In this document: positions 40,468 through 51,779 of the stretch, one piece after another
Layout: the number at the start of each line of letters is the position of its first letter
Numbering within the stretch: the first letter of the stretch is position 1
NCBI RefSeq assembly: GCF_003752025.1
Contig: NZ_RJKR01000006.1
Coordinates: forward strand, 655,466 to 719,465
Source: Curtobacterium sp. PhB115
Lineage (GTDB): Bacteria; Actinomycetota; Actinomycetes; Actinomycetales; Microbacteriaceae
Direction of reading: 5' to 3'
DNA length: 64,000 nt
Translations under genes and position numbers: made by a program
Notes under the pieces: generated by a model
Database searches by the model: none
The model's input: only the letters and a program-made list of their open reading frames with translations
Told to the model about the DNA's origin: nothing

Positions 40468-41949
40468 ATGAACCTGTCCGCTCGTTCGTTCTCCTGCGGG
40501 GTCGCGACCATCGCCGTGCTCGGCATCGGCCTGTCGGTCGTCATCGCCGGTCCGGCCCAGGCTGCGCCGTCCGCTCCCTCGTGGGACGACGTGAAGGCGG
40601 CCAAGTCGGACGCTGCCGACGCGCAGCAGACGGTCGACGACCTGAGCGCCCGGCTCACCACGCTGCAGGACGCCGCGGACCAGGCCGGCATCGCCGAGCA
40701 GCAGGCCGGGCAGGCGTACGCGCTCGCGGCCTCGCAGCAGCAGGAGGCGAAGGACACCCTCACCGACCTGTCCGCGCAGTCGAAGCGCGCGAAGGACAAG
40801 GCGGACGACTCGGCCGGTCAGGTCGCCGGGCTCGTGGTCGAGCTCTCCCGGACGGGCGGCGGTGACCTGTCGACGACGATGCTCACCGACGCGTCGGCTT
40901 CCCAGGACCTGCTCTACCGCGTCGGCACGATGTCGCACCTGTCCGAGCGGTCCGCCACGATCCTCGCCCAGGCCCGCGCTGACCAGAAGACCGTCGACTC
41001 GCTCGCCGCCCAGCAGGCCGCCGCGACGAAGGCGCTCAGCAAGGCCACCAAGACGACGAAGACCGCGTTCGCAACGGCGAACGACGTCTCCGCCGATGCG
41101 CAGGCCCGGGTGCAGAAGGAGCAGGACCAGCAGGACACCGTCCTCCGCCAGCTCGCGTACCTGAAGGGCACGAGCGTCGCGACGGAGACCGCCTACTGGA
41201 GCGCGCAGCAGGCGAAGGCCGCCGAGGCTGCCCTCGCGGCCCAGACGGCCAGCACCAGCGCCGGCGGCAGCAGCAGCACCCAGGGCGGCGGCACCGGCGG
41301 TAGCAGCAGCCAGACCGGCAGCACCGGCGGCAGCAGCAGCCAGACCGGCGGCAACGGCAGCAGCACCCAGACCGGCGGCACCGGCAGCACCCCGGCGAAG
41401 CCGAGCACCCCGAGCGCTCCCACGAAGCCGAGCACCCCGAGCACCCCCGCGAAGCCGAGCACCCCCAGCACTCCCGCGAAGCCCAGCACCCCGAGCACCC
41501 CGGCGAAGCCGAGCACCCCGCCGGCCACGACGACCCCGACCGTGCCGACCTCGCCGTCGAAGGCCGCCGGCGCCATCGCGTACGCCCGTGCCCAGCTCGG
41601 CAAGGCGTACGTCCTCGGCGGCGCGGGCCCGAACACGTGGGACTGCTCCGGTCTGGTGATGATGGCCTACAGCTCGCAGGGCATCGCGACCGGCGGCCAC
41701 AACGTCGTCTGGCAGTACAACTACTTCGGCTCGATCGGCCGCCTCGTCCCGCTCTCGCAGCGCCAGCCGGGCGACATCCTCTTCTACTCGTCGAACGGCG
41801 CCGCCTCAGGCGGTTACCACGACTCGATCTACACCGGCAACGGGATGATGGTCGAGGCCGCGCGACCCGGCGTCGGCGTGGTCGAGCGAGCGGTCTGGAC
41901 CCCGAGCCAGCTCCTGCCCTACGTCGCCCGCCCGAGCGGTTCCCTGTAG
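40468..41949 (+). CDS. Secreted NlpC/P60 endopeptidase with coiled coil and PST linker
   Basis: Peptidoglycan D,L-endopeptidase, 493 residues. It has a signal peptide (ATIAVLGIGLSVVIAGPAQA), then SWDDVKAAKSD and a coiled coil homologous to that of the M23 protein. A Ser/Gly/Thr/Gln linker and tandem PSTPSTPAK repeats (DNA repeats at about 41395-41530) follow. The C-terminal NlpC/P60 domain has catalytic Cys393 in WDCSGLV and His451 in GGYHDSIY. It resembles RipC/Cgl-type hydrolases. It lies 33 bp after the M23 gene, probably in the same transcript. Confidence 0.93.
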   Translation: MNLSARSFSCGVATIAVLGIGLSVVIAGPAQAAPSAPSWDDVKAAKSDAADAQQTVDDLSARLTTLQDAADQAGIAEQQAGQAYALAASQQQEAKDTLTDLSAQSKRAKDKADDSAGQVAGLVVELSRTGGGDLSTTMLTDASASQDLLYRVGTMSHLSERSATILAQARADQKTVDSLAAQQAAATKALSKATKTTKTAFATANDVSADAQARVQKEQDQQDTVLRQLAYLKGTSVATETAYWSAQQAKAAEAALAAQTASTSAGGSSSTQGGGTGGSSSQTGSTGGSSSQTGGNGSSTQTGGTGSTPAKPSTPSAPTKPSTPSTPAKPSTPSTPAKPSTPSTPAKPSTPPATTTPTVPTSPSKAAGAIAYARAQLGKAYVLGGAGPNTWDCSGLVMMAYSSQGIATGGHNVVWQYNYFGSIGRLVPLSQRQPGDILFYSSNGAASGGYHDSIYTGNGMMVEAARPGVGVVERAVWTPSQLLPYVARPSGSL

Positions 41950-41962
41950 CGGCACGAACACA

Positions 41963-42000
<38 letters not shown>

Positions 42001-42038
42001 AACGGCGCCCGCCCTCCGGAAGGAGAGCGGGCGCCGTT
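42001..42038. terminator. Hairpin between convergent nlpC/p60 and ppa
   Basis: A perfect 12-bp stem (42001-42012 with 42027-42038) has an inner four-pair stem and a GGAA loop. Probably terminates both convergent genes; the T-tract is weak. Confidence 0.75.
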
Positions 42039-42055
42039 CGCGTGTGTGCGGAGCG

Positions 42056-42547
42056 TCAGTGACCAGCGGGCACGTACGCGGCCTGACCGGCCGTGACGAT
42101 CGCCTCGGCCTCGGCGGCGTCGCCCCAGCCCTCGGCCTTGACCCACTTGTTCGGCTCGAGGTCCTTGTAGCGCTCGAAGAAGTGCGCGATCTCGGCCTTC
42201 GTCTGCTCGTCGACGTCCGAGATGTCCTGGATGTGCGCCCAGCGCGGGTCCTTCGCGGGGACCACGAGGACCTTCGCGTCGTTGCCGGCCTCGTCGCTCA
42301 TCTTGAAGACGCCGACGGGACGGACCTTCACGCCAACACCGGGGAACGTCGGGTACTCGAGGAGCAGCAGGGCGTCCACGGGGTCGCCGTCGTCGGCCAG
42401 GGTCTTCTCGAAGAAGCCGTAGTCGGTCGGGTACACGAACGACGTGAACAGCACGCGGTCGAGGTAGACGCGACCGGTCTCGTGGTCCACCTCGTACTTG
42501 TTGCGGCTGCCCTTGGGGATCTCGACGACGACGTCGTACGCGGCCAT
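42056..42547 (-). CDS. ppa: Inorganic pyrophosphatase (family I)
   Basis: Hydrolyses pyrophosphate to drive biosynthesis, 163 residues. Family I signature [11 protein letters not shown] with the metal-binding Asp residues, plus [16 protein letters not shown] and YPTDYGF. Cytoplasmic, Mg2+-dependent. AGGAG precedes the ATG at 42547. It diverges from tilS. Confidence 0.96.
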   Translation of the reverse strand: MAAYDVVVEIPKGSRNKYEVDHETGRVYLDRVLFTSFVYPTDYGFFEKTLADDGDPVDALLLLEYPTFPGVGVKVRPVGVFKMSDEAGNDAKVLVVPAKDPRWAHIQDISDVDEQTKAEIAHFFERYKDLEPNKWVKAEGWGDAAEAEAIVTAGQAAYVPAGH

Positions 42548-42598
42548 GTCTGCACTCCTGGTGTGTCGGGGGTCTGTCGGTGTATCCGAAAGCGCGGC

Positions 42599-42604
42599 TA
42601 ACGT
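42599..42604 (+). promoter_or_regulatory. Candidate leaderless -10 (tilS)
   Basis: TAACGT ends 6 nt before the tilS GTG at 42611. Confidence 0.5.
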
Positions 42605-42610
42605 TACCGG

Positions 42611-43630
42611 GTGAACTCTCCGCGTCCCCGGCTGGATCCCTCGGTCGCCGACACCCGCCGTGCCGTGCGCGACCTGCTCGCCGACGCCCGCGACCAGGCG
42701 GTCGTCCGCGACGGCGACCTCGTGCTCGTCGCGTTGAGCGGCGGGCCGGACTCGCTGGCGCTCGCGGCGGCGACCGCGTTCGAGGCGGGCAAGCAGGGGC
42801 TGCGGGCCGGGGCGGTGGTCGTCGACCACGCACTCCAGGCGGGCTCCGAGGCGGTGGCGAGCCGTGCCTCCAGGCAGGCATCCGAGCTGAGTCTGGACCC
42901 GGTCGTGGTCCGCAGGGTCGACGTCGGTTCCGCTGGTGGTCCGGAAGGCGCAGCCCGGGAGGCCCGTCACGCGTCGATCGCGGAGGTCGCGTCCGCCACC
43001 GGTGCCGTCCTCGTGCTCCTGGGACACACCCTGGACGACCAGGCCGAGACGGTGCTCCTCGGCCTGCTGCGCGGCAGCGGGCCGGACAGCCTGTCCGGCA
43101 TGCAGCCGCTCGCGCGGCGGACCGAGGGCCCGGCCTACGGCCGGCCGCTCCTCGGTGTGCGGCGGCACGTGACCCGACAGGCGTGCGCTGCCGCGGGCCT
43201 CGCGCCGTGGCACGACCCGCAGAACGAGGACCCGGCGTACGCGCGGGTGCGGGTGCGGCACGCGCTCATGCCGGTGCTCGAACGGGAGCTCGGAGCCGGG
43301 GTCCCAGAGGCCCTGGCGCGGACGGCGGACCAGCTCCGCGAGGACTCCGCAGCCCTGGACCACTTCGCCGAGGAGCTGGCGGAGGACATCGCCGAGCACT
43401 CTGAGGCGGGCATCTCGCTCTCCGTCCGGGCGCTCGAGGCGAACCCGCCGGCGCTCCGGCAGCGGCTCGTGCGCCTGGCGGTCGAGAGCGAGTTCGGCGT
43501 GACGCTGTCCCGCGTGCAGACGCTCGAGGTCTGCCGGTTGGTGACGGAGTGGAGCGGACAGGGGCCGATCGACCTGCCCGGTGTCCGAGCGTCGCGATCC
43601 GGTGACCGCCTGTCGTTCAGTGCCGGTTAG
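42611..43630 (+). CDS. tilS: tRNA(Ile)-lysidine synthase
   Basis: Converts C34 of the tRNA-Ile CAU anticodon to lysidine. The 339-residue PP-loop ATPase has [15 protein letters not shown], the [15 protein letters not shown] motif and [13 protein letters not shown]. Start GTG 42611 lies 6 nt after TAACGT. Its TAG stop forms the first bases of the -10 of hpt, only 9 nt upstream of that gene. Confidence 0.93.
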   Translation: MNSPRPRLDPSVADTRRAVRDLLADARDQAVVRDGDLVLVALSGGPDSLALAAATAFEAGKQGLRAGAVVVDHALQAGSEAVASRASRQASELSLDPVVVRRVDVGSAGGPEGAAREARHASIAEVASATGAVLVLLGHTLDDQAETVLLGLLRGSGPDSLSGMQPLARRTEGPAYGRPLLGVRRHVTRQACAAAGLAPWHDPQNEDPAYARVRVRHALMPVLERELGAGVPEALARTADQLREDSAALDHFAEELAEDIAEHSEAGISLSVRALEANPPALRQRLVRLAVESEFGVTLSRVQTLEVCRLVTEWSGQGPIDLPGVRASRSGDRLSFSAG

Positions 43631-43633
43631 GCT
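43628..43633 (+). promoter_or_regulatory. Leaderless -10 of hpt overlapping the tilS stop
   Basis: TAGGCT ends 6 nt before the hpt GTG at 43640; its first three bases are the tilS stop codon. Confidence 0.5.
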
Positions 43634-43639
43634 GGACCG

Positions 43640-44191
43640 GTGGAACTCTCCGACGTCCAGGCAGACCTGTCCGAAGTCCTCTTCACCCCCGAGCAGATCG
43701 ACGACAAGCTCGCCGAACTCGCGGCGGTCGTCGACGCCGACTACGCGGGCCGCGACCCCTTGCTCGTCGGTGTCCTGAAGGGTGCGGTCATGGTGATGGC
43801 CGACTTCTCCCGCCACCTCAAGATGCAGGCGCGGATGGACTGGATGGCGGTGTCGTCCTACGGCTCCGGCACGAAGTCGTCCGGCGTGGTGCGGATCCTC
43901 AAGGACCTCGACACCGACCTGCACGGCCGTGACGTGCTCATCGTCGAGGACATCATCGACTCCGGCCTGACGCTGTCGTGGCTCAAGCAGAACCTGCAGT
44001 CCCGCGGTGCCGCGAGCGTCGAGATCGTCGCCCTGCTGCGGAAGCCCGAGGCCGCCAAGGTCGAGGTCGACGTGAAGTACGTGGGCTTCGACATCCCCGA
44101 CGAGTTCGTGGTGGGCTACGGCCTGGACTACGACGAGCGCTACCGCAACCTGCGCGGTGTGGGCGTCCTCGCCCCGCACGTCTACTCCTAG
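43640..44191 (+). CDS. hpt: Hypoxanthine phosphoribosyltransferase
   Basis: Purine salvage enzyme, 183 residues, forming IMP/GMP from hypoxanthine/guanine and PRPP. The PRPP loop is [17 protein letters not shown], and the C-terminal [18 protein letters not shown] is the family hallmark. Conserved position between tilS and ftsH. Start GTG 43640. Confidence 0.96.
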   Translation: MELSDVQADLSEVLFTPEQIDDKLAELAAVVDADYAGRDPLLVGVLKGAVMVMADFSRHLKMQARMDWMAVSSYGSGTKSSGVVRILKDLDTDLHGRDVLIVEDIIDSGLTLSWLKQNLQSRGAASVEIVALLRKPEAAKVEVDVKYVGFDIPDEFVVGYGLDYDERYRNLRGVGVLAPHVYS

Positions 44192-44247
44192 GCGAACCCG
44201 GAGTTCGCCCGCAGAGGACACCCATTCTCGCCACAGAATGACGGCCG

Positions 44248-44253
44248 TATGCT
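44248..44253 (+). promoter_or_regulatory. Candidate -10 of ftsH
   Basis: TATGCT lies 53 nt before the ftsH ATG with a weak TTCTCG-like -35 at 17 nt (44225-44230). It gives a leader of about 45 nt, unlike the leaderless genes nearby. Confidence 0.4.
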
Positions 44254-44306
44254 GATCAGCACGCAACTTCGGCAGAGAAAGGTGTCGGGCGCTCTGCCCG
44301 GATCAC

Positions 44307-46295
<1,989 letters not shown>

Positions 46296-46301
46296 GCCGG
46301 G

Positions 46302-47270
46302 ATGTCCGACCTGCCGACGCGACGGGAGCGCCGACTCGCCGAGGTGAGCCGTGCGCGCGCCGCCGCTGCCGAACCGGCGACGGTCGCGATCGACCTCCGA
46401 GCGCCCCAGCCGGTGCCGGAGATCGTGACCGGCCGTCGTCGGGACCGCGGCGCTCCGACCGAGGAGCGCACCCGGGTGATGGGCATCCTCAACGTCACAC
46501 CCGACTCGTTCAGTGACGGCGGGCTCCACCAGGCGTACGACGCCGCGGTCGAGCACGCACGCGAGCTCGTCGCCGCTGGTGCCGACCTGATCGACATCGG
46601 CGGTGAGTCCACCCGTCCCGGCGCCGACCGCGTACCGGTGCCGGTCGAGCAGGAGCGGGTGCTGCCCGTCGTCCGGGCACTCGTCGCCGAGGGCATCGCC
46701 GTCAGCGTCGACACCATGAACGCCGCCACGGCCGAACGTGCGGTCGAGCTCGGGGCCGCGATCGTCAACGACGTGTCCGGCGGGCTCGCCGACCCGGACA
46801 TGGCCCGTGTCGTGAAGGACACCGGGGCCGGGTTCGTCGTCATGCACTGGCGCGGCCACAGCGACCGCATGTACCGCAACGCCGAGTACGCCCACGCGGT
46901 GGAAGAGGTCCGGCGCGAGGTCGAGATGCGCGTCGCCGAGCTCATCGTCCTCGGCGTGCGGCAGGAGCAGGTCGTCATCGACCCGGGCCTCGGCTTCGCG
47001 AAGCAGGGGGCGCAGAACTGGGAGATCCTGGCCGGCTACGAGCGCTTCGCCTCGATCGGCCTGCCGGTGCTCGTCGCCGCCTCCCGCAAGCGGTTCCTGG
47101 ACGGCATCGGCAGCCCCGAGGGCGCTCCGCCGAAGGACCGTGACCTCGCCACCGCCGCCATCAGCCTGCTCGCCGCCGAACGCGGCGCGTGGGGGGTGCG
47201 CGTGCACGACCCGGCACCGACCCGTGCCGTGCTCGACGTCTGGGACGCCTGGAGGGCAGCTCGCTCGTGA
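46302..47270 (+). CDS. folP: Dihydropteroate synthase
   Basis: Joins p-aminobenzoate to 6-hydroxymethyl-dihydropterin pyrophosphate; the sulfonamide target. VMGILNVTPDSFSDGG, DIGGESTRPGA and the C-terminal AASRKRFLDGIG motif are intact. At 322 residues it has an N-terminal extension of about 55 residues rich in Arg/Ala that is not part of the barrel; a later start is possible, but ATG 46302 fits the spacing from ftsH. The stop overlaps folB (GTGA). Confidence 0.94.
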   Translation: MSDLPTRRERRLAEVSRARAAAAEPATVAIDLRAPQPVPEIVTGRRRDRGAPTEERTRVMGILNVTPDSFSDGGLHQAYDAAVEHARELVAAGADLIDIGGESTRPGADRVPVPVEQERVLPVVRALVAEGIAVSVDTMNAATAERAVELGAAIVNDVSGGLADPDMARVVKDTGAGFVVMHWRGHSDRMYRNAEYAHAVEEVRREVEMRVAELIVLGVRQEQVVIDPGLGFAKQGAQNWEILAGYERFASIGLPVLVAASRKRFLDGIGSPEGAPPKDRDLATAAISLLAAERGAWGVRVHDPAPTRAVLDVWDAWRAARS

Positions 47271-47656
47271 ACGACACCATCCGCCTCGTCGGGGTCCGCG
47301 CGCGCGGCCATCACGGGGTCTTCGACCACGAGCGTGCCGACGGCCAGGACTTCGTCGTCGACGTCGCCGTCGAGCTCGACGCCCGCGCGGCCTCGAGCAG
47401 CGACGACCTCGACGCCACGGTGCACTACGGCGTCCTCGCCGAGCAGGTCGTCGCCGAGATCGAACGCGACCCGGTCGACCTGATCGAGACCCTCGCCGAG
47501 CGCATCGCCGCCGCCGTGCTGACCCACCGCGCCGCCCGCGCCACCGAGGTCACCGTGCACAAGCCGCAGGCACCGATCACCGTGCCGTTCACGGACGTGT
47601 CGATCACCATCCGCCGGACGCGCAGCGCCGGTGCCGGTACCGAGGAAGAAGAGTGA
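47267..47656 (+). CDS. folB: Dihydroneopterin aldolase
   Basis: Cleaves 7,8-dihydroneopterin to 6-hydroxymethyl-dihydropterin, 129 residues. IRLVGVRARGHHGVFDHER is the signature with the catalytic region, followed by VHYGVLAEQV and LIETLAERIA, and KPQAPI near the end. Start GTG overlaps folP and the stop overlaps folK. Confidence 0.95.
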   Translation: MNDTIRLVGVRARGHHGVFDHERADGQDFVVDVAVELDARAASSSDDLDATVHYGVLAEQVVAEIERDPVDLIETLAERIAAAVLTHRAARATEVTVHKPQAPITVPFTDVSITIRRTRSAGAGTEEEE

Positions 47657-48204
47657 GCCGCGTCGTCGTCGCCCTCGGCGCGAACCTCGGCGACCGGGGG
47701 AGCACGCTCCGCGCGGCCGCCACGGCGATCGCGGCGTTGCCAGGGGTCCGCCCCGTGGCCTCCAGCCGAGAGGTCGAGTCGGTGGCGGTCACGCTCGACG
47801 GCCGCGACGACACGAAGCCCCGGTACCGGAACGCCGTCGTGGTCGTCGACACCGACCTCGAACCGCAGGCGTTCCTCGACGCGCTGCACGGCATCGAGGA
47901 CGACCACGGTCGCACCCGCGAGGTCCGCTGGGGCGACCGCACCCTCGACCTCGACGTGGTGGCCGTCGACGACCTGGTGGTCGACACCCCGACCCTCACG
48001 GTGCCGCACCCGCGCGCCGCCGAGCGTGCGTTCGTGCTCGCGCCCTGGCTCGACGCCGACCCCGCGGCCGTCCTGCCCGGTGCCGGGCCGGTCGCCGACC
48101 TGCTCACCGCGCTGGGGGACGACACCGACCGTGTCGACGAGCCGCGCCTCTTCGACGACGCGAGCAGTGCCTCCCGGCCGGAACGGAACGCGACCAGCGC
48201 ATGA
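47653..48204 (+). CDS. folK: HPPK, 2-amino-4-hydroxy-6-hydroxymethyl-dihydropteridine pyrophosphokinase
   Basis: Activates hydroxymethyl-dihydropterin with ATP for FolP. The 183-residue protein has VVALGANLGDRGSTL, the YRNAVVVVDTD segment and RWGDRTLDLDVVAVDD with the metal-binding Asp pair. GTG start overlaps folB; its TGA overlaps the DUF3180 start (ATGA). Confidence 0.95.
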   Translation: MSRVVVALGANLGDRGSTLRAAATAIAALPGVRPVASSREVESVAVTLDGRDDTKPRYRNAVVVVDTDLEPQAFLDALHGIEDDHGRTREVRWGDRTLDLDVVAVDDLVVDTPTLTVPHPRAAERAFVLAPWLDADPAAVLPGAGPVADLLTALGDDTDRVDEPRLFDDASSASRPERNATSA

Positions 48205-48692
48205 AGCAGACCCGTGTCTCCACGCTCCTGAGCATCGCCGTCGTCACGGCCGTCGCGGGCTTCGCGCTCGACGCGATCCTGGCGTCCCGCCAGGCACCGA
48301 CGCTCATGCTCGCCGTGCCCCTCGGGATCACGCTGGCGTTCATCGGCATCGCCGTGGTGCTGATGGCGCGACCCGTCCGCCGGCACGCCCGTGACGGCGC
48401 CGGACGGGCGCGCCCCGTCGACCCGCTGTACGCGATCCGCGTCGTCGTGCTCGCGAAGGCCTCGAGCATCTGCGGTGCCCTGTTCGGCGGCTTCGCGATC
48501 GGCCTGGTCGTGTACCTCCTGACCCGCTCGGTCGTGCCTTCGCTAGGCTCGACCCTGCCGAACGTGATCGCCGTCGGAGGAGCCCTCGTCCTGACCGTCT
48601 GTGCGCTCGTGGCAGAGCGCATGTGCATCGCACCCCCGGGTGACGACGACGACCGCGACGACCCCCGGAACGGCACGACCACGGTCGACTGA
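48201..48692 (+). CDS. DUF3180 family membrane protein
   Basis: A 163-residue integral membrane protein with four predicted helices (LSIAVVTAVAGFALDAIL, MLAVPLGITLAFIGIAVVL, ASSICGALFGGFAIGLVVYL and NVIAVGGALVLTVCALVA) and a highly acidic tail. DUF3180 proteins occur immediately after folK in many actinobacteria; the function is unknown. Start ATG overlaps folK. Confidence 0.9.
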   Translation: MKQTRVSTLLSIAVVTAVAGFALDAILASRQAPTLMLAVPLGITLAFIGIAVVLMARPVRRHARDGAGRARPVDPLYAIRVVVLAKASSICGALFGGFAIGLVVYLLTRSVVPSLGSTLPNVIAVGGALVLTVCALVAERMCIAPPGDDDDRDDPRNGTTTVD

Positions 48693-48718
48693 CCCGAGCA
48701 CACCCCAGGAGGCCCGTG

Positions 48719-49240
48719 ATGCCGCGTGAACGACTCGACGAGCCGGGCCTCGGGCTGACCGGCATCACGTGGACCAGGGTGTCCACGAAGCTCGTGTGGA
48801 CCGAACTCGTCACGACCCTCCTGATCGGGCTCGTCGTGACCGCCGGCTGCATCATCATCGGGGTCGTCACCGACGGCTTCGGTTCGGCGGCGGGCACCGT
48901 CTGGCTGCTCATCGGCATCGCGGTCCTCGTGATCACGCTCATCACCGCCGGTCTCACGCCCCGCCGGGTCCGTGCGATCGGGTACGCCCTGCGCGACGAC
49001 GACCTCGTGGTCCGGCGCGGCCTGATGTGGCAGCGGTTCACCGCCGTCCCGTACGGCCGCATGCAGCTGGTCGACGTCGCCCGCGGCCCGCTCGACCGCG
49101 CACTCGGCATGAGCGAGCTGAAGTTCGTCACCGCCGCCGCCGCGACCAACGTCCGGATCCCCGGCATCCCCTTCACCGACGCCGACGAGCTGCGCGACCG
49201 GCTCGTCGAGCTGGCCGAGTCCCGCCGCGCCGGACTCTAG
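48719..49240 (+). CDS. Bacterial PH (bPH2/DUF304) domain membrane protein
   Basis: A 173-residue protein with two N-terminal transmembrane helices and a C-terminal bPH2 domain (ALRDDDLVVRRGLMWQRFTAVPYGRMQLVDVARGPLDR). AGGAGG at 48707-48712 favours the ATG at 48719 over the adjacent GTG. It pairs with the larger PH-domain protein downstream, as in the YdbS/YdbT pair of Bacillus, where they affect membrane stress sensitivity. Confidence 0.9.
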   Translation: MPRERLDEPGLGLTGITWTRVSTKLVWTELVTTLLIGLVVTAGCIIIGVVTDGFGSAAGTVWLLIGIAVLVITLITAGLTPRRVRAIGYALRDDDLVVRRGLMWQRFTAVPYGRMQLVDVARGPLDRALGMSELKFVTAAAATNVRIPGIPFTDADELRDRLVELAESRRAGL

Positions 49241-49248
49241 GGGTCCGC

Positions 49249-51003
49249 GTGACCTTCCGACCCGGTCCCCCGCCCCCGGCACCGCCCACGAAGGGCAACG
49301 CCGCGGCCGCCGCGCCCCTGACCGACGGCGAGTGGCACCGGCTGCACCCCCTGACGCCGCTGCTCAAGGGCGGCATCTTCCTCATCGTGATCCTCGGCTA
49401 CGTGCTGAACAGCCTCCGCGACCAGCTCGTCGAGCTGTTCATCCCCGGGGGCGGCCCGCAGGACGACGGCGACCCCGTGCGGTTCGTCTACGAGCACGGC
49501 GCCGTCGGCTGGGTGCTCCTCGGTGTCGCGGTCTTCCTCGTCGTGCTGATCGGCCTGTTCTACCTGTCGTGGCGGATGCACGAGTTCCGGGTCACCGGCG
49601 AGATCGTCGAGGTCCGCTCCGGCGTGCTGTTCCGGAACCACCGCAAGGCCCGGCTCGACCGGATCCAGGGCATCAACATCTCGCGGCCGCTCGTCCCGCG
49701 GGTGTTCGGCACGGCGAAGCTCGAGATCGCCCAGGCCGGCAACGACGCCAACGTGCAGCTCGCCTACCTCGGGGTGAAGGCCGCCGACGACCTGCGGCAG
49801 CGGATCCTCGTGCTGGCCTCCGGGGCGAAGGACGACGACCGCGGCAGTGGTCCGTCGCGGGCGTCGAACGGCATGCTGCAGGACCGCGTCGACGAGATGT
49901 TCTCGCCCGAGCTCGACCCCGCTGCCGTGCACGCCACCCGGATCGTCAAGGTCCGGCCCGGCCGACTGATCGCCTCGATGCTGCTCTCCGGCACCACCGT
50001 GTTCATCGTGCTCGCCGTCGCGGCGATGATCGTCAGCGTCGCGGTGACCGGCGAGTACGGGATCCTGTTCGGGCTGTTCCCGGCCGTGATCGGCGCCGGC
50101 AGCTACTACGTCCGCAAGTTCTCCCGGTCGCTGCAGTACACGATCGCCGAGACCCGCGACGGCATCCGGATCGGCTTCGGACTCGTCTCGACGTCGAACG
50201 AGACGCTGCCACCCGGACGCATCCACGCCGTGAGCGTCGCGCAGCCGCTGCTGTGGCGACCGTTCGGCTGGTGGGACATCCGCATCAACCGCGCGACCAG
50301 CGCCGGCAACGGAGCGTCGAACAACCAGCAGGTGTCCTCGATCGTCCTGCCCGTCGGCACCACGGCGGACGTCCGCGAGGTCCTCGACATCATCCTGCCC
50401 GGCCTGGTCGGCACCGTCGTCGCCGGCCCTGAGGCCTCGCAGGAGGCCCTGCGCGAGGGCTCGGCAGAAGCCGTCAACGTCGTCGACGACAGCCTCACCA
50501 CCACCGGCGACCGCGGCGGCTTCGTGCACTCCCCGCGCCGGGGCGCGTGGCTCCGACCCTTCGCCTTCCGCCGCAACGGCTACCGGTTCGTCCAGGGCGC
50601 CGTGCTGCTCCGGCTCGGCGCCGTCTGGCGGTCGCTCGTGATCGTGCCGCTGCCGCGGGTGCAGAGCGTCAAGGTGGAGCAGGGTCCGCTCGAGCGGGTC
50701 CTGCGGCTCGCCACCGCGCACGTGCACACCGTGGCCGGTCCGGTGTCGGCGCGCGTCGGTGCGCTGGACGCGCGGGACGCGCAGCGGCTGTGGTCCGAGA
50801 CCGCACACCGCGCCGTCGAGGCGGCTGCGGTCGACACGTCCCACCGGTGGCGCGAACGGGAGGCCCGGCCCACCCCCGCGGCGCACGCTGCGGACGCGTG
50901 GGGGGCCGTGTCCGGTGCCCCTGCCGGACCGGCGGGGGACCGCGCGACCGGCACCGTGCCTCCTGGCTGGGGTGCCGTCCCGTCGCCGGAGGTCGCACGG
51001 TGA
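49249..51003 (+). CDS. Multi-bPH2-domain membrane protein (YdbT-like)
   Basis: A 584-residue protein with two pairs of transmembrane helices and three bPH2 modules: EFRVTGEIVEVRSGVLFRNH with ARLDRIQGINISRPLVPRVF, YTIAETRDGIRIGFGLVS, and AVWRSLVIVPLPRVQSVKVEQGPLERVLRLATAHVHTV. The last 75 residues are Pro/Ala-rich and disordered. It belongs to the YdbT family. Start GTG 49249; its end overlaps the DUF2520 gene (GTGA). Confidence 0.9.
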   Translation: MTFRPGPPPPAPPTKGNAAAAAPLTDGEWHRLHPLTPLLKGGIFLIVILGYVLNSLRDQLVELFIPGGGPQDDGDPVRFVYEHGAVGWVLLGVAVFLVVLIGLFYLSWRMHEFRVTGEIVEVRSGVLFRNHRKARLDRIQGINISRPLVPRVFGTAKLEIAQAGNDANVQLAYLGVKAADDLRQRILVLASGAKDDDRGSGPSRASNGMLQDRVDEMFSPELDPAAVHATRIVKVRPGRLIASMLLSGTTVFIVLAVAAMIVSVAVTGEYGILFGLFPAVIGAGSYYVRKFSRSLQYTIAETRDGIRIGFGLVSTSNETLPPGRIHAVSVAQPLLWRPFGWWDIRINRATSAGNGASNNQQVSSIVLPVGTTADVREVLDIILPGLVGTVVAGPEASQEALREGSAEAVNVVDDSLTTTGDRGGFVHSPRRGAWLRPFAFRRNGYRFVQGAVLLRLGAVWRSLVIVPLPRVQSVKVEQGPLERVLRLATAHVHTVAGPVSARVGALDARDAQRLWSETAHRAVEAAAVDTSHRWREREARPTPAAHAADAWGAVSGAPAGPAGDRATGTVPPGWGAVPSPEVAR

Positions 51004-51692
51004 GGGCGGGACGTCTCGGGGTCGGCATCATCGGCGCCGGACGGGTCGGACCCGTCCTCGGTGCTGCGCTGGCGAACGCGGAGCACGCCGTCGTCGGCGT
51101 GACCGCGGTGTCCGAGGAAGGCCGCGAACGTGCCGAGGCGATGCTGCCCGGTGCTCCCGTGCTCGCGACGCCGGACCTCGTCGAGCGGAGCGAACTCGTG
51201 CTGCTCGCGGTGCCGGACGACCAGCTCGCGTCGCTCGTGCAGGGCCTCGCGGACGCCGGCATCTGGCAGCCGGGGCAGCTCGTCGTGCACACCAGCCCGG
51301 ACCACGGCGTCGGTGTCCTCGCGCCCGCCATGGCCGCCGGTGCCATCCCGCTCGCGATCCACCCCGCGATGGCCTTCACGGGCACGAGTGTCGACCTGTC
51401 CAGGCTGCGCGACGCGTACTGCGCCGTCACCGCACCCGGGCCGGTGCTGCCGATCGCGCAGGCCCTCGTGGTGGAGATGGGTGCCGAGCCGTTCGTCGTC
51501 GCCGAAGGGGACCGGCCGGCGTACGCGGACGCCGTGCGGGCCGCGGTGAGCTTCTCGACCGCGATCGTGGACCAGTCCGCGGGGACCCTGTCCGGCATCG
51601 GCGTCGACCACCCAGGGCGGGTGCTCGGGGCACTCGTCCGGTCCGCCGTGGACAACGCGCTCGCGGCGGCCGACGGGCAGTCGACGTTGTAG
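51000..51692 (+). CDS. Rossmann-like / DUF2520 domain protein
   Basis: A 230-residue protein with an N-terminal NAD(P)-binding fold (LGVGIIGAGRVGPVLGAALA) and a C-terminal DUF2520 helical domain (SFSTAIVDQSAGTLSGIGVDHPGRVLG). It resembles oxidoreductases of the ketopantoate reductase/ProC superfamily. In many actinobacteria it directly precedes panC, which is not found here. The substrate is unknown. Start GTG overlaps the PH-protein stop. Confidence 0.88.
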   Translation: MRAGRLGVGIIGAGRVGPVLGAALANAEHAVVGVTAVSEEGRERAEAMLPGAPVLATPDLVERSELVLLAVPDDQLASLVQGLADAGIWQPGQLVVHTSPDHGVGVLAPAMAAGAIPLAIHPAMAFTGTSVDLSRLRDAYCAVTAPGPVLPIAQALVVEMGAEPFVVAEGDRPAYADAVRAAVSFSTAIVDQSAGTLSGIGVDHPGRVLGALVRSAVDNALAAADGQSTL

Positions 51693-51779
51693 GGCGCGGT
51701 TCGGGCTCGGCCCGGGCACGGGGAGGACGTCGGGGCCGGGCGCTCGAGCGGTCGAGACTCCCCGCTCAGTTCCGCCGAA

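Noticed and set aside
41395..41530. Regular DNA repeats suggesting a CRISPR-like array
   Set aside because: They are in-frame codon repeats for the PSTPSTPAK linker of the NlpC/P60 protein, with no spacers and no cas genes.
42056..44266. 736-codon minus-strand frame reaching across tilS and hpt into ppa
   Set aside because: Only its last 164 codons are real (pyrophosphatase, from ATG 42547). The rest is the antisense shadow of tilS and hpt.
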